From positions 1 to 64,000 of the forward strand of contig VENA01000026.1 of the NCBI GenBank assembly GCA_009711785.1: a DNA stretch of 64,000 bases. Direction: 5' to 3'. Every line of letters starts with the position of its first letter. The stretch's first letter is position 1. A program made the position numbers and the translations under genes. Below, piece by piece: positions 27,298-37,717 of this stretch. Origin of the DNA: Bacillota bacterium. Its GTDB lineage: Bacteria > Bacillota > Clostridia > Tissierellales > MES13. Under the pieces are notes generated by a model. That model saw only the letters and a list, made by a program, of their open reading frames with translations, was not told the origin of the DNA and did not search any database.

Positions 27298-27330
27298 TTA
27301 AAAAACAGACTAATAGAAAATAGCCTGCTT
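27298..27330 (-). terminator. Terminator after the serine protease pseudogene
   Basis: 7-bp stem with one G-U pair (CAGGCTA ... TAGTCTG on the minus strand) followed by TTTTTT. Confidence 0.5.
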
Positions 27331-27360
27331 TTTCATTCAATATATTTTAATTTTCATTAA

Positions 27361-28110
27361 TTAATGGTTTTTCATGAGTTTTTTTAAATCCTTTACAGAA
27401 ACAGCAAATCCTAGCTTTTCTTCTTTATCTTTTATATATCCTGTAGCAAAGACTATTCCTATAACTTCTCTTGTTTGTTTAAAACTGGACTACCACTACT
27501 TCCCTTATGGATAGGTCCTTTTAAAACTAATACTTCTCTATCCCAATCTTTATAATTTACTTTTTTTATTATCTTACCCTTATTTACAACTTCTTTATAT
27601 CTCAAGGGATTCCCTATTATTAAAACTTCCTCACCTAGTCTTACATCACTATCAGCTAACTTTAAATAAGAAAGAGTATTAGCATCTATATCTATTAAAG
27701 CTAAATCAACTACTTCATCTTTTTAAAACTTTTTACTACTATAATTTTCACCTTCTAATGTATTAATATTAATATATTCTAAACTATCAACAACATGTCT
27801 ATTAGTAACTATTAAACCATCTTTACTTATATTAAACCCAGTTCCCTGTAAATTATCATTTCTTAAAATTACAACAGCTTCTTTAAGTTTTTCTATTGTA
27901 GGGTCTTTAGATAGTTTATTTGACTCCTTTAAAAAGTTTAAACTAAGGAAGATTTAATGAATGTAGCAGTGGTCTAAATATAAAAAATGTAAATGTTATT
28001 ATAATTATTATTGCTATAGTTCTTATTATCTTCTTTCTTTTTATTATCTCCTCTTCTAGCTCTCTATCTATATCATCAATTTCTATATCTTTTCTTTCTT
28101 CATTATCCAT
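27361..28110 (-). pseudogene. Membrane-anchored trypsin-like serine protease, multiply disrupted
   Basis: From the ATG at 28108-28110 (AAGGGATAT upstream) the frame gives an acidic N-terminus and a membrane anchor (IAIIIIITFTFFIF), then stops. Shifted frames continue with GTGFNISKDGLIVTNRHVV (catalytic His), DEVVDLALIDID (catalytic Asp) and PIHKGSSGSPVLN (catalytic Ser), and end near 27361. At least three lesions are needed to explain this: a frameshift after the anchor, a TAA before the Asp motif and a frameshift after the Ser motif. It was an HtrA/DegP-like protease of the S1 clan without an evident PDZ domain. The 187-base gap to the next gene holds nothing more. Confidence 0.75.
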
Positions 28111-28297
28111 ATATATATCCCTTCAAGCTATACATATAATTGTCTCAAATAAAGATTAATTAATAAATAATTTTTACTTATTAATTTATATTTCCAACTC
28201 TTATATTGTTTCTGTATTCTCTAAAGAATCTATTTCTATGTTTCTTTAATATAAAGTTTATCTTTAAAAAGTATGTTAATAATAGTTAATAAAGGAG

Positions 28298-28756
28298 GTG
28301 ATCGTTTTCAGAGGTTATAGTCATATCTCAATAGCAATAGCTTTATTTTTAGTAATAAAGGATTATATTTCATTAGATAGACCTATTGGAATTGTTGTTT
28401 TCACTATAATTATAGGGTCTATCTTGGCTGATCTTGACCATCCTTCTAGTTTATTTGGTAGGTTAATAGTTCCTGTATCTGCTATTATTAAACACAGAAG
28501 TGGTATAACGCATTCTTTTTTTGGTGCTTTTTTATTTACATTACCAATACTATTTTATGACATCACTTATTTTATTGCAGCAATAACAGGTTATATTCTA
28601 CACTTGTTATTGGATACATTAACTACAACAGGGGTGAAATGGTTATATCCTTATAATAAAAAATCATATTCTTTAAAAGTTGCAAGAACTGGTGGCCCTG
28701 AAGAAGCTCTAATGTTCGCTTTATCATTACTATATATTTTTAAGAAAAAATTTTAG
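28298..28756 (+). CDS. YdjM-like membrane metal-dependent hydrolase; start unclear
   Basis: About 150 residues with four hydrophobic segments and the metal-ligand pattern of the YdjM / YfhO-adjacent membrane hydrolases: GYSHISIAIAL, then ADLDHPSS, then HRSGITHSFFGAF and HLLLDTLTTTGVKWLYP. The family (LexA-regulated in E. coli as YdjM) has an unproven hydrolase function. The first codon is a problem: GTG at 28298 lies inside a perfect AGGAGGTGATC ribosome binding site, and no ATG, GTG or TTG falls at the right spacing after it. The true start may be a rare codon at 28301-28309 or the start codon has mutated. Confidence 0.7.
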   Translation: MIVFRGYSHISIAIALFLVIKDYISLDRPIGIVVFTIIIGSILADLDHPSSLFGRLIVPVSAIIKHRSGITHSFFGAFLFTLPILFYDITYFIAAITGYILHLLLDTLTTTGVKWLYPYNKKSYSLKVARTGGPEEALMFALSLLYIFKKKF

Positions 28757-28786
28757 AAACAAAACAAAGTTGAAATTTTGAGGGTA

Positions 28787-28832
28787 AAAAATTGATAGCT
28801 ATCTAATGCTTTAGATATAGCTATCAATTTTT
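28787..28832. terminator. Bidirectional terminator between ydjM-like and mcrC-like genes
   Basis: Perfect 16-bp stem AAAAATTGATAGCTAT / ATAGCTATCAATTTTT with a 14-base loop; A- and T-runs at both ends serve the convergent genes. Confidence 0.85.
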
Positions 28833-28948
28833 ATTTACTATATTATTTAGTTTTTTAGACCTTTGATATTAAATTATATTAAGTAATACAAATTGATCTT
28901 ACTAATTTTGAACAAACTAAATTCGGTTTGATTTAATAATATTTTATA

Positions 28949-30241
28949 TCATCTTTTTCTTTTACTTATAAACTGTTTTAAAATATACCCTATAACGTCT
29001 GACCTGAATTCTTCTTTATAGTTTAAATAGCTATCTCTCATTTTATAAAAATCTATACAAAAACATAAAATATCCTTTTCATAATCAAATTCATTACCAA
29101 ACCGATGATGCGCAAAATACTTAATAGTTGATTCTTCCTCTAAAATCCCTGGAAATATGAATGCATTAACTATTTGAGATAAACAATAGTCGTTTTTTTC
29201 ATCATATTTCTTACTTAAAAAGTATTTATATAAAAACTGCTTTCCTATATCTGCTGTGCCTGGAAAATGTGCATAATCATCATGGTAAACTGAGTAATTC
29301 TTTGCATCAAGGATTAATAAATAGTTTTCACCTTCGTATTCAGTTTCAATAAAGACATCTCCTTTAGGTCTATGACCTCTTCTAATAATTTCTTCCCCTT
29401 TCTCATTCTTTTCACAGAGTACATACTTCCCATTTTTAAATAATTTATTGCAAATTTTATCTTGAGACTTTAGAGAAAATTTACACATGTGCTCCCAAAT
29501 ATAGTCAAATTTATTGACATATATTAATTTTTTCTTATTATTTGTAAAATTAGAAAGTTTTGCTTCCATTGAGTATATTGATTCAAGTATATCCAGTACT
29601 TTCACTTCTCTATCCTTAAAAAAATTATATCTATACTTATTAATCATATATAAAGAATATTCAATGTCCTTAAACTTATGAAAATCATATGAATAATATG
29701 GAATAATTGTATTATCGTGAAGTTTCTTATATATTTCACTTATTGTAAAGAGATAAAGTTGAGTAATAGGATGCCTTTCATTAGTTCTATAATTATTATA
29801 ATAAACTCCATCATATACAATATTATCATCATTTATAATTGGATTATTCCTTATAAGCGTTGTTTTCCAATCAGCATTCCCATTCCCACTCATATTCTTA
29901 TGTTTCTCTTTAAAAACTAATATATCATTTTCTTCATAATCATATAATAATGAAAAATATAATTCAATTAATGAATAGTTTTTAATTTTAGACTTTTCAG
30001 ATGACTTATATATACTAAATCCTTTTTCATCTCTTTTCACACTATTCTGCTGATAATTTTTTCGATATAAATATTTTTTGAATAATCTATAAAAGTATAT
30101 ATGTTCTTTAGATTTACATTCATTGTCTTTGCAAACTTGATCAAAGAATTTAGGTAAAATTAATTCTATTTCTTTATTTATATTAATTTGGAATCCAACT
30201 TTATCATCTTCACTATGTCTAATTATCAAGTTATTTTTCAT
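28949..30241 (-). CDS. McrC / LlaJI-like restriction nuclease subunit
   Basis: 430 residues from the ATG at 30239-30241, which has GTGAGG upstream; an ATG 18 bases earlier is possible. The N-terminal half has no known motif. The C-terminal third carries a PD-(D/E)xK nuclease core: FDYIWEHMC near residue 245, RPKGDVFIE with Asp295, and LLILDAKNY with Asp312 and Lys314. This order is that of McrC and of the LlaJI.R2 family. It should be the DNA-cutting subunit that works with the McrB-like motor. It overlaps the McrB-like gene by 11 bases, so the subunits are made together. Confidence 0.8.
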   Translation of the reverse strand: MKNNLIIRHSEDDKVGFQININKEIELILPKFFDQVCKDNECKSKEHIYFYRLFKKYLYRKNYQQNSVKRDEKGFSIYKSSEKSKIKNYSLIELYFSLLYDYEENDILVFKEKHKNMSGNGNADWKTTLIRNNPIINDDNIVYDGVYYNNYRTNERHPITQLYLFTISEIYKKLHDNTIIPYYSYDFHKFKDIEYSLYMINKYRYNFFKDREVKVLDILESIYSMEAKLSNFTNNKKKLIYVNKFDYIWEHMCKFSLKSQDKICNKLFKNGKYVLCEKNEKGEEIIRRGHRPKGDVFIETEYEGENYLLILDAKNYSVYHDDYAHFPGTADIGKQFLYKYFLSKKYDEKNDYCLSQIVNAFIFPGILEEESTIKYFAHHRFGNEFDYEKDILCFCIDFYKMRDSYLNYKEEFRSDVIGYILKQFISKRKR

Positions 30242-32207
30242 TATCCTCACTACTTTCATTACTTATCTTATTGGAAAAACGACTTTCACCGTTTTTTCTT
30301 TCTTCTAATCTATTTTTCAATTTTTCATTAAATACTTTAATTAACCCTCCTTCATCGTGAACTTTTATAAGTTTATCAAAACTTTTAATTTTATAATTAA
30401 ATATATCACTTCTTCCATATTTAAAAACATAAAACCACAGATATTCTAGCAACTTATACTTGATATCTTTATTATCTATTTTTTCACTTTTAGGTAGAAT
30501 AAAATATTGGCCAATTTGCTTGTCTTCCGTCTTTATTTCTTTTATTACATCGTTTATTATTTCTATTAAATCTAACCATCTAATGCCATCATTAGGTTTC
30601 TCTAGGTATACTTCTTCCAAATTCATTTTATTATACTCAACATCATTATATTTTATTGGAATATACTCCATTTGCCATCTTCTCTTAAAAGCTGAATCCA
30701 TCGGATAAATAGATTCTACTGATGTGTTCATAGTTGCATATATATATAAATTATCTGGTATATAAAATCCTTCTTCAAAATAATGATTCCAATCTTTTTC
30801 ACACCACTTTAATTCCTTTTTTATAAAATCTTTTATTTCTATAGGTAGTGTTATTTCATAATCAGATCTACCTTTTTTTCTATCTAACAATTGAAATATA
30901 TCACCAAAAATTGCAGAAGTATTACCTCTATTAATTTCTTCTATTACTAATAATACTGTATTTTTCTGTACTTCATTATTTTGAGTAATTTCATATCTCA
31001 ATGCATTACAAACTGCCCTTATAAATGGACCAGGGATAAAATCATAATAAACAAGTGGCTTAGCATAAATTGATATCCTTTTTTCAGTTTGGTTGTTTGT
31101 GTTATCTCCTTTGAATATTGCATCAAGCTGTTCTAAATCCATTTCAGTATTATATCTTTTCTTCATTAATTTATAATCTATATCATTTCTTTGATGTGTT
31201 CTATAACGTATACTTTCTTTTCTGATTCCTTTGTCTTTAGTTATACTATATAACTTGTTCTCATTATCTAAAAATATGTCATTAGTCCTTAAGTACCCAG
31301 TACAAGGTTTGTATTGCCCTACAAAATCATAATAAGAATACTCAGGATGAAATGTGGTCCTAATGATTTTAGAAAATTCATCTTCCATATTTTTTATCTT
31401 TGTACTTTTTCCTGTGCCAGGAGGTCCATAATAAATAACATTTCTTCTTCTCTCATTATAATCAAAAGTATATTTTTTTTCTAAAATCTCAATTGCATCC
31501 TTTGCCAAACACCTTTCTAGAAAATCCTTTATTGTAATCTCATCATCTTCTTGTTCTAACTTGTTAATAATATTATTTAATATATTATGATTTTTATTTT
31601 CTTTTGCTTTATTAAAGTGTTTTTTTAGCTCAATTACTTTGAAATTAAAATTTATCAATGCATTATTAGATGCTGTTTCATTATTTATATGATATATTCC
31701 GTGTAACATTCCTTCCCTTAATTTATTAGGTGTTATAATAAGTTTATTTTTAATTTTTTCTATGTACTCTAATATATACCTTTTATTTTCTTCAGGAATG
31801 TTTTTGTTATTTGCAATAATTCTTTTTAAATCTTCTAATTTGTCTTCCTTAACTAAGTTAAATAAATCTTTTTTAATATTTTCTAATTCATTTCTTAGAT
31901 TTTCATATAAGCTTTCACTTTCTTTAACTAGTTCATCAAACTTATTTATAGCACTTCTAAACCTATTAGCATTGTTTTTACTCTTAACATCAAGTTTGTC
32001 ACGGAATTCTTTATATTCTTGTATGTTATTATAACTTATTGAAACATATATTTCTCCATTAGTTATAATATCTTTAGAAGTCGTTAGTTCTGTTTTATAG
32101 TATTTAAATTTATAATCTTTGTAGTGTAAATATAATGGATTAGATTTATCCATTATATTATCTAATACTTTATTCAAAAGAATATATTGAAAAACTCCTA
32201 AGTTCAT
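30231..32207 (-). CDS. McrB-like AAA+ NTPase of a restriction system
   Basis: 658 residues from the ATG at 32205-32207 (AAAGGTGAT upstream). Residues 1-240 are a Lys/Asn-rich, partly coiled-coil specificity part I cannot assign. The AAA+ domain has Walker A GPPGTGKST at 261-269, Walker B VLLVIEEINRGN and an arginine-finger region DSAFKRRW. McrB normally has an MNxxD GTP-specifying motif (MNTADRS); here it reads MNTSVES, so nucleotide preference may differ. As McrB does, it would recognise modified DNA and drive the McrC-like nuclease. A methyltransferase gene lies upstream behind a terminator. Confidence 0.85.
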   Translation of the reverse strand: MNLGVFQYILLNKVLDNIMDKSNPLYLHYKDYKFKYYKTELTTSKDIITNGEIYVSISYNNIQEYKEFRDKLDVKSKNNANRFRSAINKFDELVKESESLYENLRNELENIKKDLFNLVKEDKLEDLKRIIANNKNIPEENKRYILEYIEKIKNKLIITPNKLREGMLHGIYHINNETASNNALINFNFKVIELKKHFNKAKENKNHNILNNIINKLEQEDDEITIKDFLERCLAKDAIEILEKKYTFDYNERRRNVIYYGPPGTGKSTKIKNMEDEFSKIIRTTFHPEYSYYDFVGQYKPCTGYLRTNDIFLDNENKLYSITKDKGIRKESIRYRTHQRNDIDYKLMKKRYNTEMDLEQLDAIFKGDNTNNQTEKRISIYAKPLVYYDFIPGPFIRAVCNALRYEITQNNEVQKNTVLLVIEEINRGNTSAIFGDIFQLLDRKKGRSDYEITLPIEIKDFIKKELKWCEKDWNHYFEEGFYIPDNLYIYATMNTSVESIYPMDSAFKRRWQMEYIPIKYNDVEYNKMNLEEVYLEKPNDGIRWLDLIEIINDVIKEIKTEDKQIGQYFILPKSEKIDNKDIKYKLLEYLWFYVFKYGRSDIFNYKIKSFDKLIKVHDEGGLIKVFNEKLKNRLEERKNGESRFSNKISNESSEDNEK

Positions 32208-32341
32208 AAAATCACCTTTCTTCATTTAGTTATAGGTGATTATTTCCTTTATTGCTATATTTATTCATAATATGCGATTTTCTTTAGATTGTGTTTTTCT
32301 AAATAGATGCTTTAACACAGTTAGATATCAAAACAAAAAAA

Positions 32342-32370
32342 TAACATGAGAATATTATATTCTCATGTTA
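32342..32370 (-). terminator. Terminator of the methyltransferase gene
   Basis: Perfect 14-bp stem TAACATGAGAATAT / ATATTCTCATGTTA with a tiny loop, followed by ATTTTTTTG on the minus strand. It separates the methyltransferase from the McrB/McrC-like genes. Confidence 0.9.
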
Positions 32371-32408
32371 CTTTATAATTAAATACTAATGCAAAACTTT
32401 AAATATGA

Positions 32409-34028
32409 TTACTCTTTATCTTTAACTATTTTATATTTAAAAATCCCTTCTTCTTGACTTTTATTAACAGTTTTTTTCTTTCGTAATAGTTTATATTTAT
32501 TATCTTCTAATTCTCTTGAACATGATATACGTCCATTTTTAGACTTTTCTTCTTTTTCAATATCACTAAAATTTGTCATTATATTATAAAATTTATTATT
32601 CTTAATTTTATTTTTTATTATTTCTAAATTGTTAGAATCCTGTTTTATAACTGCATCTAACATTTTATGTGCATCTTTTAATGCCTTTCTTAAGCTTTCT
32701 TCTTTTATGGTATCAATTATCTCATGTCTATAATTATCATCCTTAATCGTAAATTTTAAGCGTGGCAAGCATACTTTGCGACAAATTCCGTTTTTGTTAT
32801 ATTCTTCTGTATTTTTTTCAATACCACAATTTTCTAGCTCTTTCTGTAATTTAGGTCCAACTTCATTATTTGTACATAAAATAAAGCTGCGCTTCCCACC
32901 ATCATCTTTGTTCAATTCTAAAATAGCTACTCCAGTTGTACCTGAACCTGCAAAAAAATCTAATACTATAACTTCTTTACTACCGGCAATTTTCACAATA
33001 TCTTTGACTAATTCAATAGGTTTAGCATGTTTGAATGGCACCTTATTAAAAACTTTTTTTAAATCCTTATTAGCATTACGATAATCATACTTTTTATCAA
33101 CAAAAGTAAGAGATCCATAGGGACTTGTTCCTTTCTTTTCTTTCCCATGTCTATCTTCTTTTTCATAAATTTTATAATATGGCTTGTCATTCTTGAATTC
33201 TATATATCCATCCATTTTCTTTTCTAAATAAGAATCTTCTGGATACTTCCAGTTAAAACCTGGAGCTGGCTTTATTTTTTTTCCATTCTCTAATTTAATT
33301 TCATAAACATATCCTTCCGTTGATTGTTTGCTTCTTGCTAATTTTTCTAAATTATAACGACCTTTTTTTGCATAATGTTTATCTTCTTTCCTATATTGAC
33401 CTTCTTTTTTATTAAAAAACTTATTTTCAGCAGTTTTTCTATAGCACAATATATAATCATGATGTATCGCAATATGATTAGCATCATTCCCTGTTCCTTT
33501 ACCTTTATTTCTAGTAAAGTTACATATAAAATTATCTTCTCCAAACAGCGCATCACAAACTAGTTTTAATTGAGTAAATTCTTTGTCACTAATACTAATA
33601 AATATAACGCCTGATACTTTTAATAAATCTTTAGCTATCACTAATCTATCGATCATCATGTCTATCCAATTATTGTGACTGTGAAATTTATCATGATGTG
33701 ATTTATCTTTTTTTTCATGACTGTACGGTGGGTCTATATATATAATACCCACTTGATTTTGGTAGTGTTTTTTTAAGTATATTAGTGAATCATAGTTTTC
33801 TCCCTCAATTAATAAGTTTTGTCCATAAAGACTAGTATGTCTTATTTCTTCTATTTCCAATATATCTTTTTGTATCTCAAAATTTTCAATTCTATTTTTA
33901 TATTTATCCATCGCATTATTTATCTTTGAATTAAACATGTTCTTTATAGTCTCATCATAGTTATCGGTTTTCTCTTTACCAATGTTATCTTTTGAAGATA
34001 TAGTTTTTATATCTTCAGACAAACTCAT
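32409..34028 (-). CDS. Site-specific DNA methyltransferase, type III Mod-like (adenine)
   Basis: 539 residues. The catalytic motif DPPY is at 99-102 (IIYIDPPY), followed by the target-recognition region and, near residue 357, the AdoMet-binding motif (VLDFFAGSGTTGVA). The order catalytic motif before AdoMet motif defines the beta class, which includes type III Mod subunits and N6-adenine or N4-cytosine enzymes; DPPY fits N6-adenine. It should methylate a short DNA sequence and so protect the host. No type III Res gene is adjacent; instead the downstream genes are McrB/McrC-like. GGGGGG precedes the ATG. Confidence 0.85.
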   Translation of the reverse strand: MSLSEDIKTISSKDNIGKEKTDNYDETIKNMFNSKINNAMDKYKNRIENFEIQKDILEIEEIRHTSLYGQNLLIEGENYDSLIYLKKHYQNQVGIIYIDPPYSHEKKDKSHHDKFHSHNNWIDMMIDRLVIAKDLLKVSGVIFISISDKEFTQLKLVCDALFGEDNFICNFTRNKGKGTGNDANHIAIHHDYILCYRKTAENKFFNKKEGQYRKEDKHYAKKGRYNLEKLARSKQSTEGYVYEIKLENGKKIKPAPGFNWKYPEDSYLEKKMDGYIEFKNDKPYYKIYEKEDRHGKEKKGTSPYGSLTFVDKKYDYRNANKDLKKVFNKVPFKHAKPIELVKDIVKIAGSKEVIVLDFFAGSGTTGVAILELNKDDGGKRSFILCTNNEVGPKLQKELENCGIEKNTEEYNKNGICRKVCLPRLKFTIKDDNYRHEIIDTIKEESLRKALKDAHKMLDAVIKQDSNNLEIIKNKIKNNKFYNIMTNFSDIEKEEKSKNGRISCSRELEDNKYKLLRKKKTVNKSQEEGIFKYKIVKDKE

Positions 34029-34199
34029 TCCCCCCTTCTCATATTTTAATCCTTATATTATATGAAAAGGTTGTTTGCTATAGAACATATAGAATAATGT
34101 TAACTCACAATATCCACATGACTTCTTTTTGTTTATTAGGTAAATTTAGATATTAGTCTTTACTAATAAAGTTTATAAAAAGCAATTGGTGTTTTTATC

Positions 34200-34389
34200 A
34201 AACTTATGTAATGAATTATATTGAGACAATCCAAAATATTTTTTAGAAGCTTCTAAATCTAAAAGATTATTAATAGCCATTTTTTTAAATATAGTCTTTA
34301 TTCTATTAGATAAATATATCTCTTCTAAATCCTTTGTTATAACTTTAGTCGCTCTTCCTTAATCTTTAATAAGTACTGGAATAAATAAA
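34200..34389 (-). pseudogene. Third ComK-like gene, fragment next to the IS
   Basis: Reads IPVLIKD, TAA, GRATKVITKDLEEIYLSNRI and MAINNLLDLEA, nearly the same as the gene at 21346-21957 (IPVLVKDKGRATKIITKDLEEIY). The fragment ends exactly at the IS boundary on one side and fades near 34200 on the other; a TAA replaces Lys within it. Confidence 0.75.
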
Positions 34390-35853
34390 CTGTAACCCTT
34401 TGTCAAAGACAATAATAAAAAAAGTCTATGCAATTTGCAAAAGATGATTTCTGTATAAAGCAGGAGTCATCTTTTTTAGATTCCATTGATATTTAGCATT
34501 ATTATAATAATCCATATAATCATCAATTTCTGCTTTCAGTTCTTCAAAGGTTTCACATTCATTAATATATGTATCATCCTTGAAATGACCAAAGAAAGAT
34601 TCCATTGGTGCATTATCCCAACAGTTACCTCTTCTAAACATAGACTGATTTAATCCAACTTTCTTTAAATTGGACTTGTATAATGCGTCCCTTGGTCTGA
34701 ATGAATTATCACATCTTTTTCTAATTTAATATTTGTATTATTTGTTAATTGATCTATAGTATTTAAAACTATATTTAACTTTAAAGATTTTGATATATTG
34801 TAAGCAAGTATTTCATTAGTTGAATCATATTTAATAGCAGATAAATAAGCCCTCTGGCTATTGCTATAGTATAGATATGTTATATCAGTGAGTAGGATCT
34901 TTCCTAGTACACCTTGTTTGAATTTTCTTTTTACTTTATCTTTTACAACTCTATGTTCTTTAGTGGCTCTCATCATATGTTTATATGGGTTTGGTTTTCG
35001 TATTGGATAAGTAATATTGTATTTTTTCATTATTCAGCGAATACGCTTTAAATTATAGTTAATTCCAAAAATATTTTTTAATGTTAATTTAATCTGTTGA
35101 GCACCCTTTTTACATCCTTTATAGTTATATGCTTTTAAAATATTATTCCTCAACTCTATGTCTAATACTTTACGTGCTTTCCGAACTTTTTGTGACTTTT
35201 CGGAAAAATAGTTATAATAACCAGATCTTGATACATCGCTGATTTCACATAAATAGCTATTCATATTTTTCAAATTATATTTTTTAATAATTTCATTAAT
35301 AAGTACAAATTTCTCACTTGACTTTAATTTTATATTTCTATTTTTTATCACCACACTTTCTCTCATTTCTAACTTTTTTAACAAATCATTCTCTGCTTCT
35401 AAAAGTTTATTTTTAGCTTTTAATCTTTCATACTTTTCTTCTAAGGTGAGTTCTCTTATCCTAGGTCTTCCTGAATTTTCTTTACGTGAATCTTCTAAAG
35501 CTAAAACACCTTCTGTTTTATAGTGTTTTCTCCACCTATAGTCAGCAGATTTCACTCTTTCTATACCTAGTATTTCAATGTCAAAACCAGCTTCTAAAAA
35601 TATTTCTCGTGGTAATTTACCATTTAGGCTTTGAGAGATAAAAAAACGTTTAATTCAGAAGTATATGTTATAGCTTTAGAAGTAACTTTTTTTGTATATT
35701 TATTATTTGATAGTATATCTACATCTTTTTCTGTAAAAAATTTTTTACTCATATAAATCCCCCGTTTAAAAATCATTTAATTTTATTATACACAAAAATA
35801 CCCCATAAAGTAGACTCTTTTTTAAGATTGTCTACTCTATAGGGTATAGTATA
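34390..35853 (-). mobile_element. IS3-family insertion sequence, inactive
   Basis: About 1.46 kb, normal for IS3. The ends form imperfect inverted repeats: CTGTAACCCTTTGTCAAAGAC from 34390 and, read from the other end, CTATACCCTATAGAGTAGAC from about 35849. Boundaries are uncertain by a few bases and I see no clear target duplication. The right end contains a 16-bp inverted repeat that would form a hairpin upstream of the transposase. The transposase frames are broken. Confidence 0.75.
34426..35752 (-). pseudogene. IS3-family (IS150-group) transposase, broken
   Basis: The first frame starts at the ATG at 35750-35752 (GGGGGATTTAT upstream) with SKKFFTEKDVDILSN, breaks by a one-base shift at about 35650, continues with a helix-turn-helix region (DYRWRKHYKTEGVLALEDS) and leucine-zipper-like part, then runs into the integrase core. 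An in-frame TGA interrupts at about 35034 (RIR stop IMKKYNI), and a further frameshift lies at about 34660. The catalytic DDE residues are visible in separate frames: TDITYLYY, HSDQGTHYTS and DNAPMESFFGH. It cannot make active transposase. Confidence 0.85.
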
Positions 35854-35855
35854 GA

Positions 35856-35882
35856 AAAAGATTATCCCTATATCTTTTTTTC
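35856..35882 (-). terminator. Probable terminator of the NERD gene
   Basis: Arms AAAAAGAT and ATCTTTTT around a 9-base loop, just past the NERD stop codon. Confidence 0.4.
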
Positions 35883-35889
35883 TTTATAT

Positions 35890-37497
35890 TTATTTAACCA
35901 CTTTACCAGTAAATTCGTTGTGCCGTTCTTTTAAGTCAATCACTAATTCATTATTATCAAAAGTTATATAAGAATATCCATATTGCCACTTTTTATTGTT
36001 ATTTGGTGATATTTTATCCGGTGACCCTAATGCTTTTAATACTTCTTCCTTTGTTGAACCTATTTCAATTGGTTTTGCATCAGCTTCTGGTTTATACATT
36101 CCCTTGTCTAATATCCCATTAGAATTGTTCCAGCCATTTACTAATCCTTCACTATCAAAACTTACATATCCAAACCTATAATACCACTTATTTGTTCTTC
36201 CTGGACGTATTTCTTCTGCCGATCCTAGTGCTTTTATTACCTCTTCCTTTGATGAATCTATTTCTATCGGTTTTGCATTTTTTTCTCTCTTTCTCATTCC
36301 TTTATCTAATACACCATGAGAATTTTTCCAACCGTTTACTTTTTCTTTATTATCAAAACTCACATATCCTATACTGCTATAATACCACCTTACATCATTA
36401 CCATACTTTGAAATCTTTTTAGGATCTCCTAGAGCATTTCTTACTAAATCTTTCTTTACACCTAGATTAATCATATTATTATTTTCAGATAGTGCTACTT
36501 TATCATCTGTAACTTGATTTTTTTCTTCACCTTGATTTATATTTGGCTTTTGATAAGAGTTTGTGGATCCATTATTATTTATATCTACGTCAGCTGTATT
36601 TGAAAATGGGTTGCTTATAAAAAATAAGAAAGCCACAAGAATAGCTCCTCCAACAGCCCTTCCATTCCCAAATTTTATACCTAATATACCTACTACTACA
36701 CTACCTAATAACATCCATCCATTATTCACAGTAAATGTAATAATTAATAAAAGTGAAATTATAATTAATTTCTTATGATTATAAATAAAACTAAAAATTG
36801 ACCATTCTTCTTTATATCTAGAAGAACTCCTGCTTTTATAACTATCAGTATTATTTTCTATATTATCTTCATCACTTTTTATACTTTTTCTTTCTTTATT
36901 TTTTTCCCCTTTGATTTCTTTTATATAATCTAAATGTCCTTCTCTTCTTTTTATATTTTTAATGTTTTCATCATTTAAAAATTCATATACCTTATTAATC
37001 TCTTCAGTGGTTATTACTATGTCACGATACTTATTGAAAACTTTGTCTATATCATATAATTTAATAACATCCACAGAAGCCTTAATACTTTTAAGAACAG
37101 CTTCTTCACCAAAGACAATAACATTGTATATTGGTAGATCATCATAACCTTTTTCTGATAAGATGCTTCTTAAAGTTTTTATATGGTTTTCGTTTTGTTT
37201 AATAGGATTTCTAAACTTATATTGTTTTGATCTTCCCCATCCTGAATTTAAGCTCTGTGTCCATTGTTTATGGTTCTCATCTCCAAATATCCAGCCTTTA
37301 TAATCCTTCATCTCTATTACAAAAATTCCTTTTTTAGTTACAGCTATTAAATCAGTTTGATTAGTACCTTTATCAACTCTATTAAATAAAGCGTTAGGAA
37401 TTAGCTTAAAATCATCTGACTTAAACTCCACACACTTATAATATAATTATTTTTCCCCTTTGTTCATATCATCTAAAAAATTATACTCCTTCTCCAT
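35890..37497 (-). pseudogene. NERD-domain membrane protein with BamE-like repeats, nonsense codon near start
   Basis: The true start appears to be the ATG at 37495-37497 (AAGGGGTATTTG upstream), giving MEKEYNFLDDMNKGEK and then TAA at 37447-37449, in frame with the 513-codon remainder that could restart at the GTG at 37431. The NERD nuclease-related domain follows: TDLIAVTKKGIFVIEMKDYKGWIFG with Asp and Glu-x-Lys, then FRNPIKQN. Residues around 220-285 hold two or three membrane helices. The C-terminus has three 55-residue repeats, each with 'S/T-KEEV.KALG.P', a Trp-Tyr strand and V-F-W-DKGM, like SmpA/BamE-type folds. Role unknown. A second, more decayed copy lies at 51190-51745. Confidence 0.7.
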
Positions 37498-37717
37498 CAA
37501 ATACCCCTTACAAAAATTTATTTATGCATGAAATTTTCTATAAGAATTTGTGGAATCCTTCTAAAATAAATTATTACTATAATCTAAGGAAATAGTCCTA
37601 TGATTAATACAAATGTTCTCAAGCTATGTCTTTACTCTTTATCCATATTCTAATCTATATTTTCACAACTCTATCCTAAGGATTATTACATTACCTTTAA
37701 CACTATTATTATTTCTT

